Below are positions 34,650 to 43,414 of a stretch of DNA of 64,000 nt, piece after piece. This DNA comes from Lacisediminihabitans sp040549525. Lineage in GTDB: Bacteria > Actinomycetota > Actinomycetes > Actinomycetales > Microbacteriaceae. Location: the NCBI RefSeq assembly GCF_040549525.1, contig NZ_JBEPTM010000001.1:1-64000 (forward strand). Reading direction: 5' to 3'. Position 1 is the first letter of the stretch. The number at the start of each line of letters is the position of its first letter. A program made the translations under genes and the position numbers. The notes beneath the pieces were generated by a model. It had not been told where the DNA came from and searched no databases. It was given only the letters and a program-made list of their open reading frames with translations.

Positions 34650-35612
34650 TTACCCGAAACCGGGCTCGTTGAGTTCGGCGAGAATACGGTTGAGATCGGC
34701 CACCGTCGCGAAGTCGATGACGATGGTGCCCTTGCTCGATCCGAGAGTCACTTTCACCCGCGTGTTGAGTCGATCGCCCAGGCGTTCCGCGATCTCGTCG
34801 AGGTGACCCTGGCGCCGACCCGCGCTCGGCTTGGTGCGGGTGGGCTTGGTGGTGAGCTGGCCTGCCGCGGCTTCGGCAGCCCGCACCGAGAGGTCCTCGT
34901 TGACGATCTTGTCCGCGAGGCGCTCCATCGTCGCCTCGTCCCCCGCGGAGAGGATGGCGCGGGCATGACCAGCGCTCAGCACGCCGGCGGCCACTCGATT
35001 CTGCACCGCCGTCGGCAGTCGAAGGAGGCGGATGGTGTTGGTGATCTGGGGACGTGAGCGACCGATCCGGGTCGCGAGCTCGTCTTGCGTGATTCCGAAG
35101 TCCGCCAAGAGCTGTTGGTAAGCCGAGGCCTCTTCCAGGGGATTGAGGTTCGCGCGGTGCAGGTTCTCCAGCAACGCGTCACGCAGCATCGCATCATCCG
35201 CGGTGTTCTTGACGACCGCCGGGATGCTGTCGAGCCCCAGCAGCTTGCTGGCCCTCAACCGCCGCTCGCCCATGACGAGCTCGTACTGCGGCTGACCGGG
35301 CGCGGCGTCCACGATGGGGCGGACCACGATGGGCTGCAGCACCCCGACCTCACGAATGGAGGCGACCAATTCGTCCAGGTCCTCCTGCACAAAGGTCGTC
35401 CGCGGCTGCGACGCGTTCGGAACGATGTCGTTCGGTGAGAGGTTTGCCAGGCGAGCGCCCGGAACGCTCACGAGTTCGTCCGCGGGCATGCTCGCGGCCT
35501 CGGCGGGGGAAGTGGGAAAGAAGACGTCGACGGGACGGGCGGGACTGCCCAGGTCGCTCGGGATGAGCGCGCCGATGCCTCGCCCCAGTCCGGTTCTCTT
35601 TGGTGCGGCCAT
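34650..35612 (-). CDS. parB: Chromosome partition protein ParB
   Basis: The 320-residue protein has the CTPase/ParB N-terminal domain with the conserved GERRLRASKLLG box, a helix-turn-helix region (about 170-240) and a C-terminal dimer domain. It binds parS, slides as a CTP-dependent clamp, and organises the origin. Its ATG overlaps the parA stop by one base (TAATG). Two parS sites lie within 3 kb upstream. Confidence 0.96.
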   Translation of the reverse strand: MAAPKRTGLGRGIGALIPSDLGSPARPVDVFFPTSPAEAASMPADELVSVPGARLANLSPNDIVPNASQPRTTFVQEDLDELVASIREVGVLQPIVVRPIVDAAPGQPQYELVMGERRLRASKLLGLDSIPAVVKNTADDAMLRDALLENLHRANLNPLEEASAYQQLLADFGITQDELATRIGRSRPQITNTIRLLRLPTAVQNRVAAGVLSAGHARAILSAGDEATMERLADKIVNEDLSVRAAEAAAGQLTTKPTRTKPSAGRRQGHLDEIAERLGDRLNTRVKVTLGSSKGTIVIDFATVADLNRILAELNEPGFG

Positions 35613-36745
35613 TACTGGGGGGCTCCTCTTCGGGCGATTTCTGCGGCTGCCTCGAGATACGACAGGGAGCCGGGCGAATTGGCGTCATAACTGATCACGG
35701 TCTGACCATAGCTGGGTGCCTCGGAGATGCGCACCGACCGTGGGATGAGCGTCGCGAGCACCTGGTCCGGGAAATGATCGCGAACGTCCTGGGCAACCTG
35801 GTTCGCGAGGTTGGTGCGCGCATCGAACATGGTGAGGAGGATCGTCGAGACGGTGAGCACCGGATTGAGGTGCCGCTCGATCAGCTTGATGTTCGTCAGC
35901 AACTGGCTGAGCCCCTCGAGAGCGTAATACTCGCACTGGATGGGGATCAGCACCTCCTGTGCCGCCACGAAAGCGTTGATCGTGAGCAACCCGAGTGATG
36001 GCGGGCAATCGATGAAGACATAGTGGAACGGCTGGTCGCTCTCCTCCAGGAACTTCTCGACGGCGGTACGCAGGCGCTGTTCCCGCGCCACCATGGACAC
36101 GAGTTCGATCTCCGCACCGGCGAGATGGATGGTGGCTGGCACACAGAAGAGCGTGTCGAAGTCGGGACTCTTCTGCACCACGTTGGCCACGGGCTCATCA
36201 TTGATGATCACCTCGTAGACGCTCACGGTTTCCGAGCGGTGCTCGATGCCGAGGGCCGTGGAAGCATTTCCCTGTGGATCGAGATCGATGACGAGCACGC
36301 GTGCACCGCTCCGGGCGAGCGCAGCAGCGAGATTCACCGTCGTTGTCGTCTTACCGACCCCGCCCTTCTGGTTCGCCACCGTGAGCACGCGCGTCTTGGG
36401 CGGCAAGGGCAGAACCTCGGCTGCCAGCGCCTGACGGCGGCGGGTGATTTCGGAGAGCTCGCGCGCCAGCGGCGTGTCTCCTAGGGAAAAGGCCTTCGGT
36501 GCCGCCGCGATCGGAGACTGTTCGTCCTCGGGTGAAGCTGTCTCAGCGTCGGCACTCGCCACATCCTCGCGGGGGCCGGCCTCTTCGCGGGGCCCGGCCT
36601 CCTCGCGTGTACCGGCCTCTTCGCGTGCACCGGCCTCCTCCCGCGACTGAACCGCGTGCTCGGTATCCGAGGTATCCCCCAGCATCGCCGCGTAGATCTC
36701 AGCGGCGTAGTCGACCCGGATTCCCTCGTCATTCGGATGTTTCAC
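35612..36745 (-). CDS. parA: Chromosome partition ATPase ParA (Soj)
   Basis: The 377-residue protein has a typical deviant Walker A (KGGVGKTTT), and FIDCPPSLGLL in the Walker B region. It drives origin segregation with ParB. The first 110 residues are an extension with four REEAG hexapeptide repeats (encoded by 36572-36643). GTG 36745 lies within a parS site, and AGAAGG precedes it by 6 bases. A shorter start at an internal ATG is possible. Confidence 0.94.
   Translation of the reverse strand: MKHPNDEGIRVDYAAEIYAAMLGDTSDTEHAVQSREEAGAREEAGTREEAGPREEAGPREDVASADAETASPEDEQSPIAAAPKAFSLGDTPLARELSEITRRRQALAAEVLPLPPKTRVLTVANQKGGVGKTTTTVNLAAALARSGARVLVIDLDPQGNASTALGIEHRSETVSVYEVIINDEPVANVVQKSPDFDTLFCVPATIHLAGAEIELVSMVAREQRLRTAVEKFLEESDQPFHYVFIDCPPSLGLLTINAFVAAQEVLIPIQCEYYALEGLSQLLTNIKLIERHLNPVLTVSTILLTMFDARTNLANQVAQDVRDHFPDQVLATLIPRSVRISEAPSYGQTVISYDANSPGSLSYLEAAAEIARRGAPQ
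36572..36643 (-). repeat. Four 18-bp tandem repeats in parA
   Basis: Four units of 18 bp encode REEAG plus A, T or P in the N-terminal extension of ParA. It is a likely site of strain-to-strain copy-number change. Confidence 0.85.
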
Positions 36746-36753
36746 GTGAAACC
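36738..36753. other. parS site overlapping the parA start
   Basis: TGTTTCACGTGAAACC matches the parS consensus at 15 of 16 positions or better. It covers the GTG start of parA and the bases up to its ribosome-binding site. ParB loading here could affect parA translation or transcription. Confidence 0.9.
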
Positions 36754-36916
36754 TTCTCGATCTGGTCGTTCGTCATGCTCGAAATCGTGATGGGAACCTC
36801 AGTGGGACGAGCGAGATTCGACCCCGGGAACCAGCAAGCGGAAGAGGTCTCCGCTCAGGCGCCCGCTGCCCCGAGCACATTCGAGGCCGCACGGCGTCAC
36901 CGACCGCCCCGAACGG

Positions 36917-37702
36917 TCAATCAACTGTAGCCCGAAAGACGCGTGTGGCTTCGGCGCCCTCGCCCAACGTGAGCACCTCGACATCCGTCAATCTGGTGCG
37001 CCTGATGACTTTGGCCGCCGCGTCGACCTCGGCCTCAACGCTCGCACCCTTGAGGAAGAGCAGCTGTCCACCGGATCTCACAAGCGGGACGGTCAACGGG
37101 ATCAGCTTCGACAGCGCACTGACCGCGCGCGCGGTGGCCTGATCCAACCAGGGGGAGAGCTTGGCCTCTTCCGCCCGGGCGCGAACGACCTCCACATTGT
37201 CGAGCTGCAGAGCCTCGGCCTCGCGACGAAGCCAGTCGACCCGCCGCTCCATGGGCTCGATCAGGATGAATTGCGCATCCGGTCGCGCAATGGCCAGCAC
37301 AAGGCCGGGGAGCCCCGCGCCGCTCCCGATATCCCCCACACGCCCCGGCCTGATCAGCGGGGCGAGAACAGCGCTGTTCAGGATGTGCCGGGTCCACAGT
37401 CGAGGGATCTCCAGTGGGCCGATCAGACCGAGTTCCTCACCCCGGGCCGCGAGGTCCGCAGTGAACTGGCGTGCACGGTCTATGCGCGACCCGAACACGG
37501 CCTCCGCCGCAGCCGGTTCAGCCTCCAGCGCGACGGGTGAAGCTGGGGACTCTGGCCCCGTGTTCTCCGAAGCCGTGCTCTCCGAAACCGTGCTACCCGG
37601 CGCGGCCTCATCTCGAGGTGCATGATCCCCGGATGCTCCATCTCGGGTTCCATGAGCCCGTTCAGCGGCATCCCGCGCGGCATCAGCACCCGCATCACTC
37701 AT
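36917..37702 (-). CDS. rsmG: 16S rRNA (guanine-527-N7) methyltransferase
   Basis: The 261-residue protein has the SAM-binding motif GDIGSGAGLPGLVLAIARP and the RsmG-specific TARAVSALSKL. It methylates G527 of 16S rRNA; loss causes low-level streptomycin resistance in other bacteria. The first 60 residues form a low-complexity Ser/Ala/Glu extension encoded by imperfect 15-bp repeats (about 37555-37600). ATG 37702 is used because the frame continues cleanly to it; a shorter form is possible. Confidence 0.93.
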   Translation of the reverse strand: MSDAGADAARDAAERAHGTRDGASGDHAPRDEAAPGSTVSESTASENTGPESPASPVALEAEPAAAEAVFGSRIDRARQFTADLAARGEELGLIGPLEIPRLWTRHILNSAVLAPLIRPGRVGDIGSGAGLPGLVLAIARPDAQFILIEPMERRVDWLRREAEALQLDNVEVVRARAEEAKLSPWLDQATARAVSALSKLIPLTVPLVRSGGQLLFLKGASVEAEVDAAAKVIRRTRLTDVEVLTLGEGAEATRVFRATVD

Positions 37703-37722
37703 CGGAGGCCCCGACGACCGAA

Positions 37723-37738
37723 TGTTTCACGTGAAACT
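37723..37738. other. parS site between rsmG and khpB
   Basis: TGTTTCACGTGAAACT is a second near-perfect parS. It touches the last two bases of the khpB stop codon and lies about 1 kb from the parA site. Confidence 0.9.
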
Positions 37739-38333
37739 ACGCGCGGGTGATGACGGTGTGGCGATCTGATCCTTCACCCTCAGACTGCGAAACGAAGCCG
37801 CGGGCAGCGACCAGGTCGTGCACGAGCTTGCGTTCGTAGGACGACATCGGCGGAAGCGCCGCGGACTGAGCGCCGCCTTCGATCCGGTCGGCGGCGCGCT
37901 CCACCAGCTGGGAGAGCTCGGCTTCGCGCGTCTGGCGCGATCCGCCCACATCGAGAATCAGCCGGGAGAAGACACCGGTCTTCGCCTGCACGGCGATCCT
38001 GGTGAGCTCCTGCAGCGCGTTGACGGTCTCGGGCTTCGAGAGGAGGCGCAGGTTGCTGTCCTGGCTGGAGTTCACCGAGAGATAGGCACGGCCATCGCGG
38101 GCATCGATGTCGATGTCGCCGTCGAGGTCGGTGATATCGAGCAGTTCCTCGATGTAGTCCGCGGCGATCTCACCCTCTTCCTCCAACTGGGTGACAGAAC
38201 GGGCTGATTCTGGCGCGGCGGAGTCCGGAGTCGCACTCTCGGCCGAAGGGGTCTCTTCCTGAGTGACGTCGGCAGCGGTGGTCTCCGCGGAAGCTGACGT
38301 CTCGTCGGCGAGCTGGGGGATGGTCTCTGACAT
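37737..38333 (-). CDS. khpB: RNA-binding protein KhpB/Jag
   Basis: The 198-residue protein has an acidic, Thr/Ser-rich N-terminus (1-60), a KH-like domain (about 65-125) and a C-terminal R3H domain (ERKLVHDLVAARGFVSQSEG). The Jag N-terminal domain of Firmicutes is missing, as usual in actinobacteria. It binds RNA and affects cell-wall growth in other Gram-positives. It lies in the rpmH-rnpA-yidD-yidC operon. Confidence 0.9.
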   Translation of the reverse strand: MSETIPQLADETSASAETTAADVTQEETPSAESATPDSAAPESARSVTQLEEEGEIAADYIEELLDITDLDGDIDIDARDGRAYLSVNSSQDSNLRLLSKPETVNALQELTRIAVQAKTGVFSRLILDVGGSRQTREAELSQLVERAADRIEGGAQSAALPPMSSYERKLVHDLVAARGFVSQSEGEGSDRHTVITRA

Positions 38334-38377
38334 GGAGGAGGTCTCTTTCTGGAACGGCTGGGAGGGCAGGCGTGCGG

Positions 38378-39334
38378 CTACTTCTTGTTGCCGGTCTTCT
38401 TCGAACGGTTCTTGTTCACCGGCTGTACCCGTTGGGTATTGAGCTTGATGTCGTCTACGGCGAGCGGCTGGTCCTCGATGATCGAGAATCCACGGCGCTG
38501 CGCCTTCTTCGCCATGCGCGACTCGCGCTGGAGGGCGGCCTCGCTACCGGGTGTCGGCATGTTGCGGATGACCAAGAACTGCTGGCCCATCGTCCAGAAG
38601 TTCGAGACGAGCCAGTAGAACATGACTCCGAGCGGGAAGGTGTAGCCCGAGAAGGCGAAGACCAGGGGGAGCAGGTACAGCAGGATGCGCTGCTGCTTGA
38701 ACATCGGGCTGGCCTTCATCTCGGCCGACTGGTTCTTCGACATGATCTGCAGCTGGGTGATGAACTGCGAACCCGTCATCAGCACGATCATGATGATGGC
38801 GATCACGATCACAGCGACGTTTCCGTTCGCGGTGCTGATCGCGAGGTGCAGGGGAGCGATGTCGAAGAGTGAGGACGAGCCGAACGACTTCGACAGCGTC
38901 TTGTTCAGCAGGCCGACTCCGACCACGCCGGTCTGGGCATTGTGGAGCACCGAGAACAGGCTGAAGAAGATCGGCATCTGCAGAAGCAGCGGAAGGCAGG
39001 AACTCAGCGGGTTGGTGCCCGTCTTCTTGTAGAGCTCCATGGTCTCGCGCGACATCGCCTCGCGGGAGAACTGATCCTTCTTGCCCTTGTACTTGTCCTG
39101 GATCTTCTTGAGCTGCGGTGCCACTTCGAGCATTCGTCGCTGGCTTTTGATCTGTCGCACGAAGATCGGGATGAGCGCGGCCCGAATCACGAGAACCAGG
39201 CCAACGATAGACAAAACCCAGGTCAGACCCGCATTTGGGTCGAGACCGAGGAAGGTCCAGAACTCATGGAAGCCCACGAGAATGAGTTCTACGACCCATT
39301 TGATGGGCCAGAGAATCGTGCCGATGATGTCCAT
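38378..39334 (-). CDS. yidC: Membrane protein insertase YidC
   Basis: The 318-residue protein has the Oxa1/YidC core with about five transmembrane segments and the cytoplasmic hairpin QRRMLEVAPQLKKIQDKYKG. The C-terminus is basic (NKNRSKKTGNKK), which helps ribosome binding. It inserts membrane proteins with or without SecYEG. It lies 9 bases after yidD in the operon. Confidence 0.95.
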   Translation of the reverse strand: MDIIGTILWPIKWVVELILVGFHEFWTFLGLDPNAGLTWVLSIVGLVLVIRAALIPIFVRQIKSQRRMLEVAPQLKKIQDKYKGKKDQFSREAMSRETMELYKKTGTNPLSSCLPLLLQMPIFFSLFSVLHNAQTGVVGVGLLNKTLSKSFGSSSLFDIAPLHLAISTANGNVAVIVIAIIMIVLMTGSQFITQLQIMSKNQSAEMKASPMFKQQRILLYLLPLVFAFSGYTFPLGVMFYWLVSNFWTMGQQFLVIRNMPTPGSEAALQRESRMAKKAQRRGFSIIEDQPLAVDDIKLNTQRVQPVNKNRSKKTGNKK

Positions 39335-39343
39335 GTGTTTAGG

Positions 39344-39652
39344 TCACCTTTCCGTGGCCATCGATACAACAAAACCAAAGCGGGTCACCGCGTATTTCTG
39401 TTCCACCCGCTGGGGCACGTCGTCTACGCCGCCGGCTGCCCAGGGGTGACATCGTGCAATCCGCCGAATCCCCAACCAACTACCGCGAACCACGCCGTAC
39501 TGCTGGATGGCCTGAAGAGCATAGGAAGAGCACGAGGGGTAATACCGGCACACATCGCCATACAGGGGTGAGATCACAGCCCGGTAGACCCGCAGGATCA
39601 GCACGCTCAGATTGCGGGGGAGCAGGAGCACGAATGTCACGACGGAATTCAC
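39344..39652 (-). CDS. yidD: Membrane protein insertion efficiency factor YidD
   Basis: The 102-residue protein has the YidD signature YRYYPSCSSYALQAI-like region (DVCRYYPSCSSYALQAI) and the conserved RIARCHPW. It assists YidC at the inner membrane face. GTG 39652 overlaps the rnpA stop (GTGA). Confidence 0.94.
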   Translation of the reverse strand: MNSVVTFVLLLPRNLSVLILRVYRAVISPLYGDVCRYYPSCSSYALQAIQQYGVVRGSWLGIRRIARCHPWAAGGVDDVPQRVEQKYAVTRFGFVVSMATER

Positions 39653-39990
39653 GCTCGTGTCACTCCTCCGCTCACGACCTGCGAGATCTCAGAACGCAGG
39701 ATATCCCAGCCAGCCTGCGCTGAGCCTGGCAATGCACGAATCACGATCTCGGTGCCCGGTGCGAGTCGAGGGAGAGCGGTGAAGCTCAGTGCCTTGAGAC
39801 GCCGTCTCACGAGGTTGCGGTTCACCGCAACTCCCACGTTCTTGGGCACGATGAAGCCGAAGCGGGGCGGTCGAGAGTCATTGCCCCGCATGATGTAGAC
39901 CACAGCATGACGGGTCGCCACACGCCGACCTCGGCGCACGAGGCGCCGATAATCGTCAGCCCGGACGAGCCGGTTGGCTTTGGCCAACAC
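39649..39990 (-). CDS. rnpA: Ribonuclease P protein component
   Basis: The 113-residue basic protein has the RNase P signature NRNLVRRRLKALSF. It works with the RNA subunit (not in this window) to mature tRNA 5' ends. GTG 39990 is preferred, since it directly precedes the conserved ANRLVRADDYRRLVRRG; an ATG at 40062 would overlap rpmH by 62 bases. It starts 10 bases after the rpmH stop. Confidence 0.93.
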   Translation of the reverse strand: MLAKANRLVRADDYRRLVRRGRRVATRHAVVYIMRGNDSRPPRFGFIVPKNVGVAVNRNLVRRRLKALSFTALPRLAPGTEIVIRALPGSAQAGWDILRSEISQVVSGGVTRA

Positions 39991-40000
39991 GGGGGCTCGA

Positions 40001-40138
40001 CTACGCGGAGAGTTCGGTGCGTCCCTTGCGACGACGCGCGCCCAGGATGGCGCGTCCGGCACGGGTGCGCATTCTGAGGCGGAATCCGTGCACCTTGGCG
40101 CGGCGCCGGTTGTTCGGCTGGAAGGTTCTCTTGCTCAT
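40001..40138 (-). CDS. rpmH: 50S ribosomal protein L34
   Basis: Minus-strand translation gives a 45-residue, very basic protein (MSKRTFQPNNRRRAKVHG... ending GRTELSA), full-length L34. It is first in the rpmH-rnpA-yidD-yidC operon, divergent from dnaA. Confidence 0.97.
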   Translation of the reverse strand: MSKRTFQPNNRRRAKVHGFRLRMRTRAGRAILGARRRKGRTELSA

Positions 40139-40409
40139 GATTTAGATCTCTCGCGTGTTAGAACTCCGCACGGCCAGCTCGGTGGGAGCCAGGAAGCCGG
40201 GGGAGTGAAGTTTAGCCATCAGGCTGAAGTCAACTGATTAAAAATACGGTCTTAATGGGCTGCGGTCAAACTCTGGAGCGATCCCGCGCATTATCCACAC
40301 TCCCATAAAGTCGGCGTGGCAGCGACATGCGACCGGAACTAAGGTGGTGGGACTGCACACCCGGTGGATAACCCTGTGCATAACTACGCCCGATTACAGC
40401 GAGGAAACA
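40139..40409. promoter_or_regulatory. rpmH-dnaA divergent region with DnaA boxes
   Basis: The 271-bp region has a perfect DnaA box, TTATCCACA (40291-40299), and near matches at 40363-40371 (GGTGGATAA) and 40375-40383 (TGTGCATAA) close to the dnaA start. These allow DnaA to control its own gene. A GAGGA ribosome-binding site precedes ATG 40410. Confidence 0.75.
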
Positions 40410-41849
40410 ATGAGTGACATCACGGATTCGACCCAGGAGATCTGGAAATCCGTACTCACCACCCTGCGCTCCGACGACAGGATCACGCCCCAGCTCCAGG
40501 GCTTCCTCAGCCTGGTCGAGCCCAAGGGTGTGATGGCGGCGACGCTCTATCTCGAAGTACCCAACGATCTGACCCGGGGAATGCTCGAGCAGCGCATCCG
40601 CCTTCCGCTCCTCGACGCGCTCAATGGGCTGGATGGCGAAGAGTCGGTCAGTAACTTCGCGATCGTCGTCAACCCAGAGATCGCCCACGATGCCCTCAGC
40701 CATCCCTCCCCTGATGCGCTCGAACAGCAGCAGCAGCCCTACATCGAACAGCCCCTGGCGCCGACGCCCCCCACCGAGGGGATCTCCTCCGGCACGCGCC
40801 GGGCTGATTCACGGCTCAATCCGAAGTACAACTTCGACAATTTCGTCATCGGAGGCTCCAATCGATTCGCCCACGCTGCTGCAGTCGCGGTGGCAGAGGC
40901 GCCGGCGAAGGCATACAACCCGCTCTTCATCTACGGCGACTCCGGCCTGGGCAAGACCCACCTCCTCCATGCGATCGGCCACTATGCAGAGAGCCTGTAT
41001 CCCGGTATCCGTGTGCGCTATGTGAGTTCGGAGGAGTTCACCAACGACTTCATCAACTCGATCGCCAACAACCGGGCCTCCGTGTTCCAGTCGCGCTACC
41101 GCGAGATCGACATCCTGCTCATCGATGACATCCAGTTCCTGCAGCGGGCAGTGGAGACACAGGAAGCCTTCTTCCACACCTTCAACACTCTCCACGACCA
41201 CAACAAGCAGGTTGTCATCACCAGCGACCTGCCTCCGAAGGCGCTCACCGGATTCGAGGACCGCATGCGGTCCCGATTCGAATGGGGACTGATCACGGAT
41301 GTGCAGGCACCCGACCTCGAGACGCGCATCGCCATTCTCCGCAAGAAGGCACAGAGCGAGAAGCTACAGGTGAGCGCGGAGATCCTCGAGTACATGGCCA
41401 CGAAGGTCTCGTCCAACATCCGTGAGCTCGAGGGAACCCTCATCAGGGTCACCGCGTTCGCCAGCCTCAACCGCACGCCGGTCGACCTCGCGCTCGTTCA
41501 GACCGTGTTGAAAGACCTGATCACCCTCGACGACGACAACGTCATCGCGCCGGTCGACATCATCAACCACACGGCGGAGTACTTCAAACTCACGGTCGAC
41601 GATCTCTATGGATCGTCCCGGTCCCAGGCAGTGGCGACCGCTCGACAGATCGCGATGTACCTCTGCCGGGAGATGACCAATCTGTCTCTCCCCAAGATCG
41701 GCCAACTCTTCGGCAACCGCGACCACACCACCGTGATGTATGCCAATAAGAAGATCACCGAACTCATGAAAGAGCGTCGCTCGATCTACAACCAGGTCAC
41801 CGAGCTCACCAGTCGCATCAAGCAGAACCACCGCTATAACTCGATCTAG
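40410..41849 (+). CDS. dnaA: Chromosomal replication initiator DnaA
   Basis: The 479-residue protein has domain I (1-90), a short Gln/Pro linker, the AAA+ domain III with GDSGLGKTH (176-184) and LLIDDIQFL, and DNA-binding domain IV with the signature FGNRDHTTVMYANKKI. It binds DnaA boxes and opens oriC. The start was placed at ATG 40410 with the GAGGA site; the frame is open further to 40344 but that part covers DnaA boxes. Confidence 0.97.
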   Translation: MSDITDSTQEIWKSVLTTLRSDDRITPQLQGFLSLVEPKGVMAATLYLEVPNDLTRGMLEQRIRLPLLDALNGLDGEESVSNFAIVVNPEIAHDALSHPSPDALEQQQQPYIEQPLAPTPPTEGISSGTRRADSRLNPKYNFDNFVIGGSNRFAHAAAVAVAEAPAKAYNPLFIYGDSGLGKTHLLHAIGHYAESLYPGIRVRYVSSEEFTNDFINSIANNRASVFQSRYREIDILLIDDIQFLQRAVETQEAFFHTFNTLHDHNKQVVITSDLPPKALTGFEDRMRSRFEWGLITDVQAPDLETRIAILRKKAQSEKLQVSAEILEYMATKVSSNIRELEGTLIRVTAFASLNRTPVDLALVQTVLKDLITLDDDNVIAPVDIINHTAEYFKLTVDDLYGSSRSQAVATARQIAMYLCREMTNLSLPKIGQLFGNRDHTTVMYANKKITELMKERRSIYNQVTELTSRIKQNHRYNSI

Positions 41850-42230
41850 GCGGCAGGGTAGACGTTCCAGTCTCTCAGTGTGGATAACCTGTGGATAACT
41901 GTGGAAAACGCCGATAAACGCTGTGCAATCAAAACCCGCCCTGTGGAAAGTCCCTCGACCGGCCGCTCGGCAAGATCGTCGATTTGCGGTCGAATGCCAC
42001 ACATTCCCCACAACTCACACCGGTGTAGTTCCCCGCTCCCGACAGCCATCCACGGAGTTATTCACAGATCGCACAGCGGTTAAGAGTGTTAATCCTTAAT
42101 GACAATTATTTTGGAGAAGATAACCCTTGGGTCGGACGCAAGAAACCGGCTGTGCCAGTATTAACCTCCCGGATCACCGCTCGCTCCGAGAGCGCCAATT
42201 CGATAGCAGGTTCGATAGCAAGGGGTGCCC
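41850..42230. other. Replication origin oriC (dnaA-dnaN region)
   Basis: The 381-bp gap holds DnaA boxes at 41881-41889 and 41892-41900 (both TGTGGATAA), 41902-41910 (TGTGGAAAA), 41942-41950 (TGTGGAAAG), and 42058-42066 (TTATTCACA), and weaker ones. An AT-rich unwinding candidate lies at about 42080-42112. The switch from mostly minus-strand to plus-strand genes here agrees with an origin. A 12-bp tandem repeat precedes dnaN. Confidence 0.9.
42199..42222 (+). repeat. 12-bp tandem repeat just upstream of dnaN
   Basis: TTCGATAGCAGG (42199-42210) and TTCGATAGCAAG (42211-42222) are adjacent. The second unit runs into the AAGGGG ribosome-binding site of dnaN. Confidence 0.85.
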
Positions 42231-43379
42231 ATGAAGTTCCAGGTCAATCGCGACGTCTTCAGTGAAGCCGTCTCCTTTGCGGTGAAACTCCTGCCCCAGC
42301 GAACAACTCTGCCGATCCTCAGCGGCGTTCTCATCGAGACCACAGAGACCGGCCTCACTCTCTCATCGTTCGACTACGAGGTGTCGGCCCAGACCGAGAT
42401 CGCCGCAGAGGTCGAGGAACAGGGCAAGATTCTGGTCTCCGGCCGTCTTCTCGCCGACATCGCCAGCCGCCTTCCCAATGCTCCAGTGCAGTTCTCCACC
42501 GAGGAAGGTCGCATCTCGGTCACCTGCGGGCCGGCGAAATTCACCCTTCTCAGCATGCCGGTGGAGGAATACCCCACACTGCCGCAGGTATCCGCACAAT
42601 CTGGGCTCTTGCCGGCAGACGCCTTCGCCACCGCCGTCGCCCAGGTCGCGGTCGCGGCATCCCGCGACGATGTGACTCCCGTGATCACCGGGGTGCAGCT
42701 GGAGGTATCGGAGAACAGCCTCACCATGGTGGCGACCGACCGGTACCGCGTCGCCGTACGCGCCATCGACTGGGACTCCGGCGACACCGGCTCGACTGAA
42801 ACGCTCACGGCGCTCGTGCCGGCGCGCACCCTTCAGGAGATCGGCAAGACCTTCGGCCACAGCGGCACGATCTCTGTCGCGATCACAAACACCGACGATC
42901 GCGAACTCATCGCATTCCGGGCTGACCGCAAGACCGTGACGTCCCTGCTGATCAAGGGCAATTTTCCGCCGGTAAAGCGGCTGTTCCCCGAGACTGTGGA
43001 CAACTACGCGGTGATCAACACGGCCGAACTCATCGAGGCCGTGCGACGCGTCTCCCTCGTGCTCGAACGAGAGGCCGCGCTTCGCTTCACCTTCACGCTC
43101 GACGGAGTGACCCTGGAGGCCATCGGATCGGAACAGGCTCAGGCCTCCGAGTCCATCGATGCGCACCTGAGTGGTGGTGACACCGTCGTCTCCCTCAAGC
43201 CGGCGTTCCTGCTCGACGGTCTGGGAGCTGTTCACTCGGAATTCGTGCGGATCTCGTTCACCAAGACCGACAATCCCAACAAGCCCGGTCCGGTGCTGAT
43301 CACGAGCCAGTCGTCCAAGGACCAGCCCGGAGCGGATAATTACAAGTACCTCCTGCAGCCCAACCTGTTGCTCAGGTAA
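42231..43379 (+). CDS. dnaN: DNA polymerase III beta subunit (sliding clamp)
   Basis: The 382-residue protein starts MKFQVNRDVFSEAVSFAV, has three clamp domains and the typical VATDRYRVAVR segment. It holds the polymerase on DNA. ATG 42231 is preferred over GTG 42225, since AAGGGG (42220-42225) gives the usual spacing only to the ATG. Confidence 0.96.
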   Translation: MKFQVNRDVFSEAVSFAVKLLPQRTTLPILSGVLIETTETGLTLSSFDYEVSAQTEIAAEVEEQGKILVSGRLLADIASRLPNAPVQFSTEEGRISVTCGPAKFTLLSMPVEEYPTLPQVSAQSGLLPADAFATAVAQVAVAASRDDVTPVITGVQLEVSENSLTMVATDRYRVAVRAIDWDSGDTGSTETLTALVPARTLQEIGKTFGHSGTISVAITNTDDRELIAFRADRKTVTSLLIKGNFPPVKRLFPETVDNYAVINTAELIEAVRRVSLVLEREAALRFTFTLDGVTLEAIGSEQAQASESIDAHLSGGDTVVSLKPAFLLDGLGAVHSEFVRISFTKTDNPNKPGPVLITSQSSKDQPGADNYKYLLQPNLLLR

Positions 43380-43414
43380 CTTCACCCCGCGACATCCCAG
43401 AAGGAAGTTCTGAC

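Noticed and set aside
36572..36643. CRISPR-like or satellite array
   Set aside because: 18-bp units without spacers, in frame inside parA; this is a coding repeat. No CRISPR array was seen in the window.
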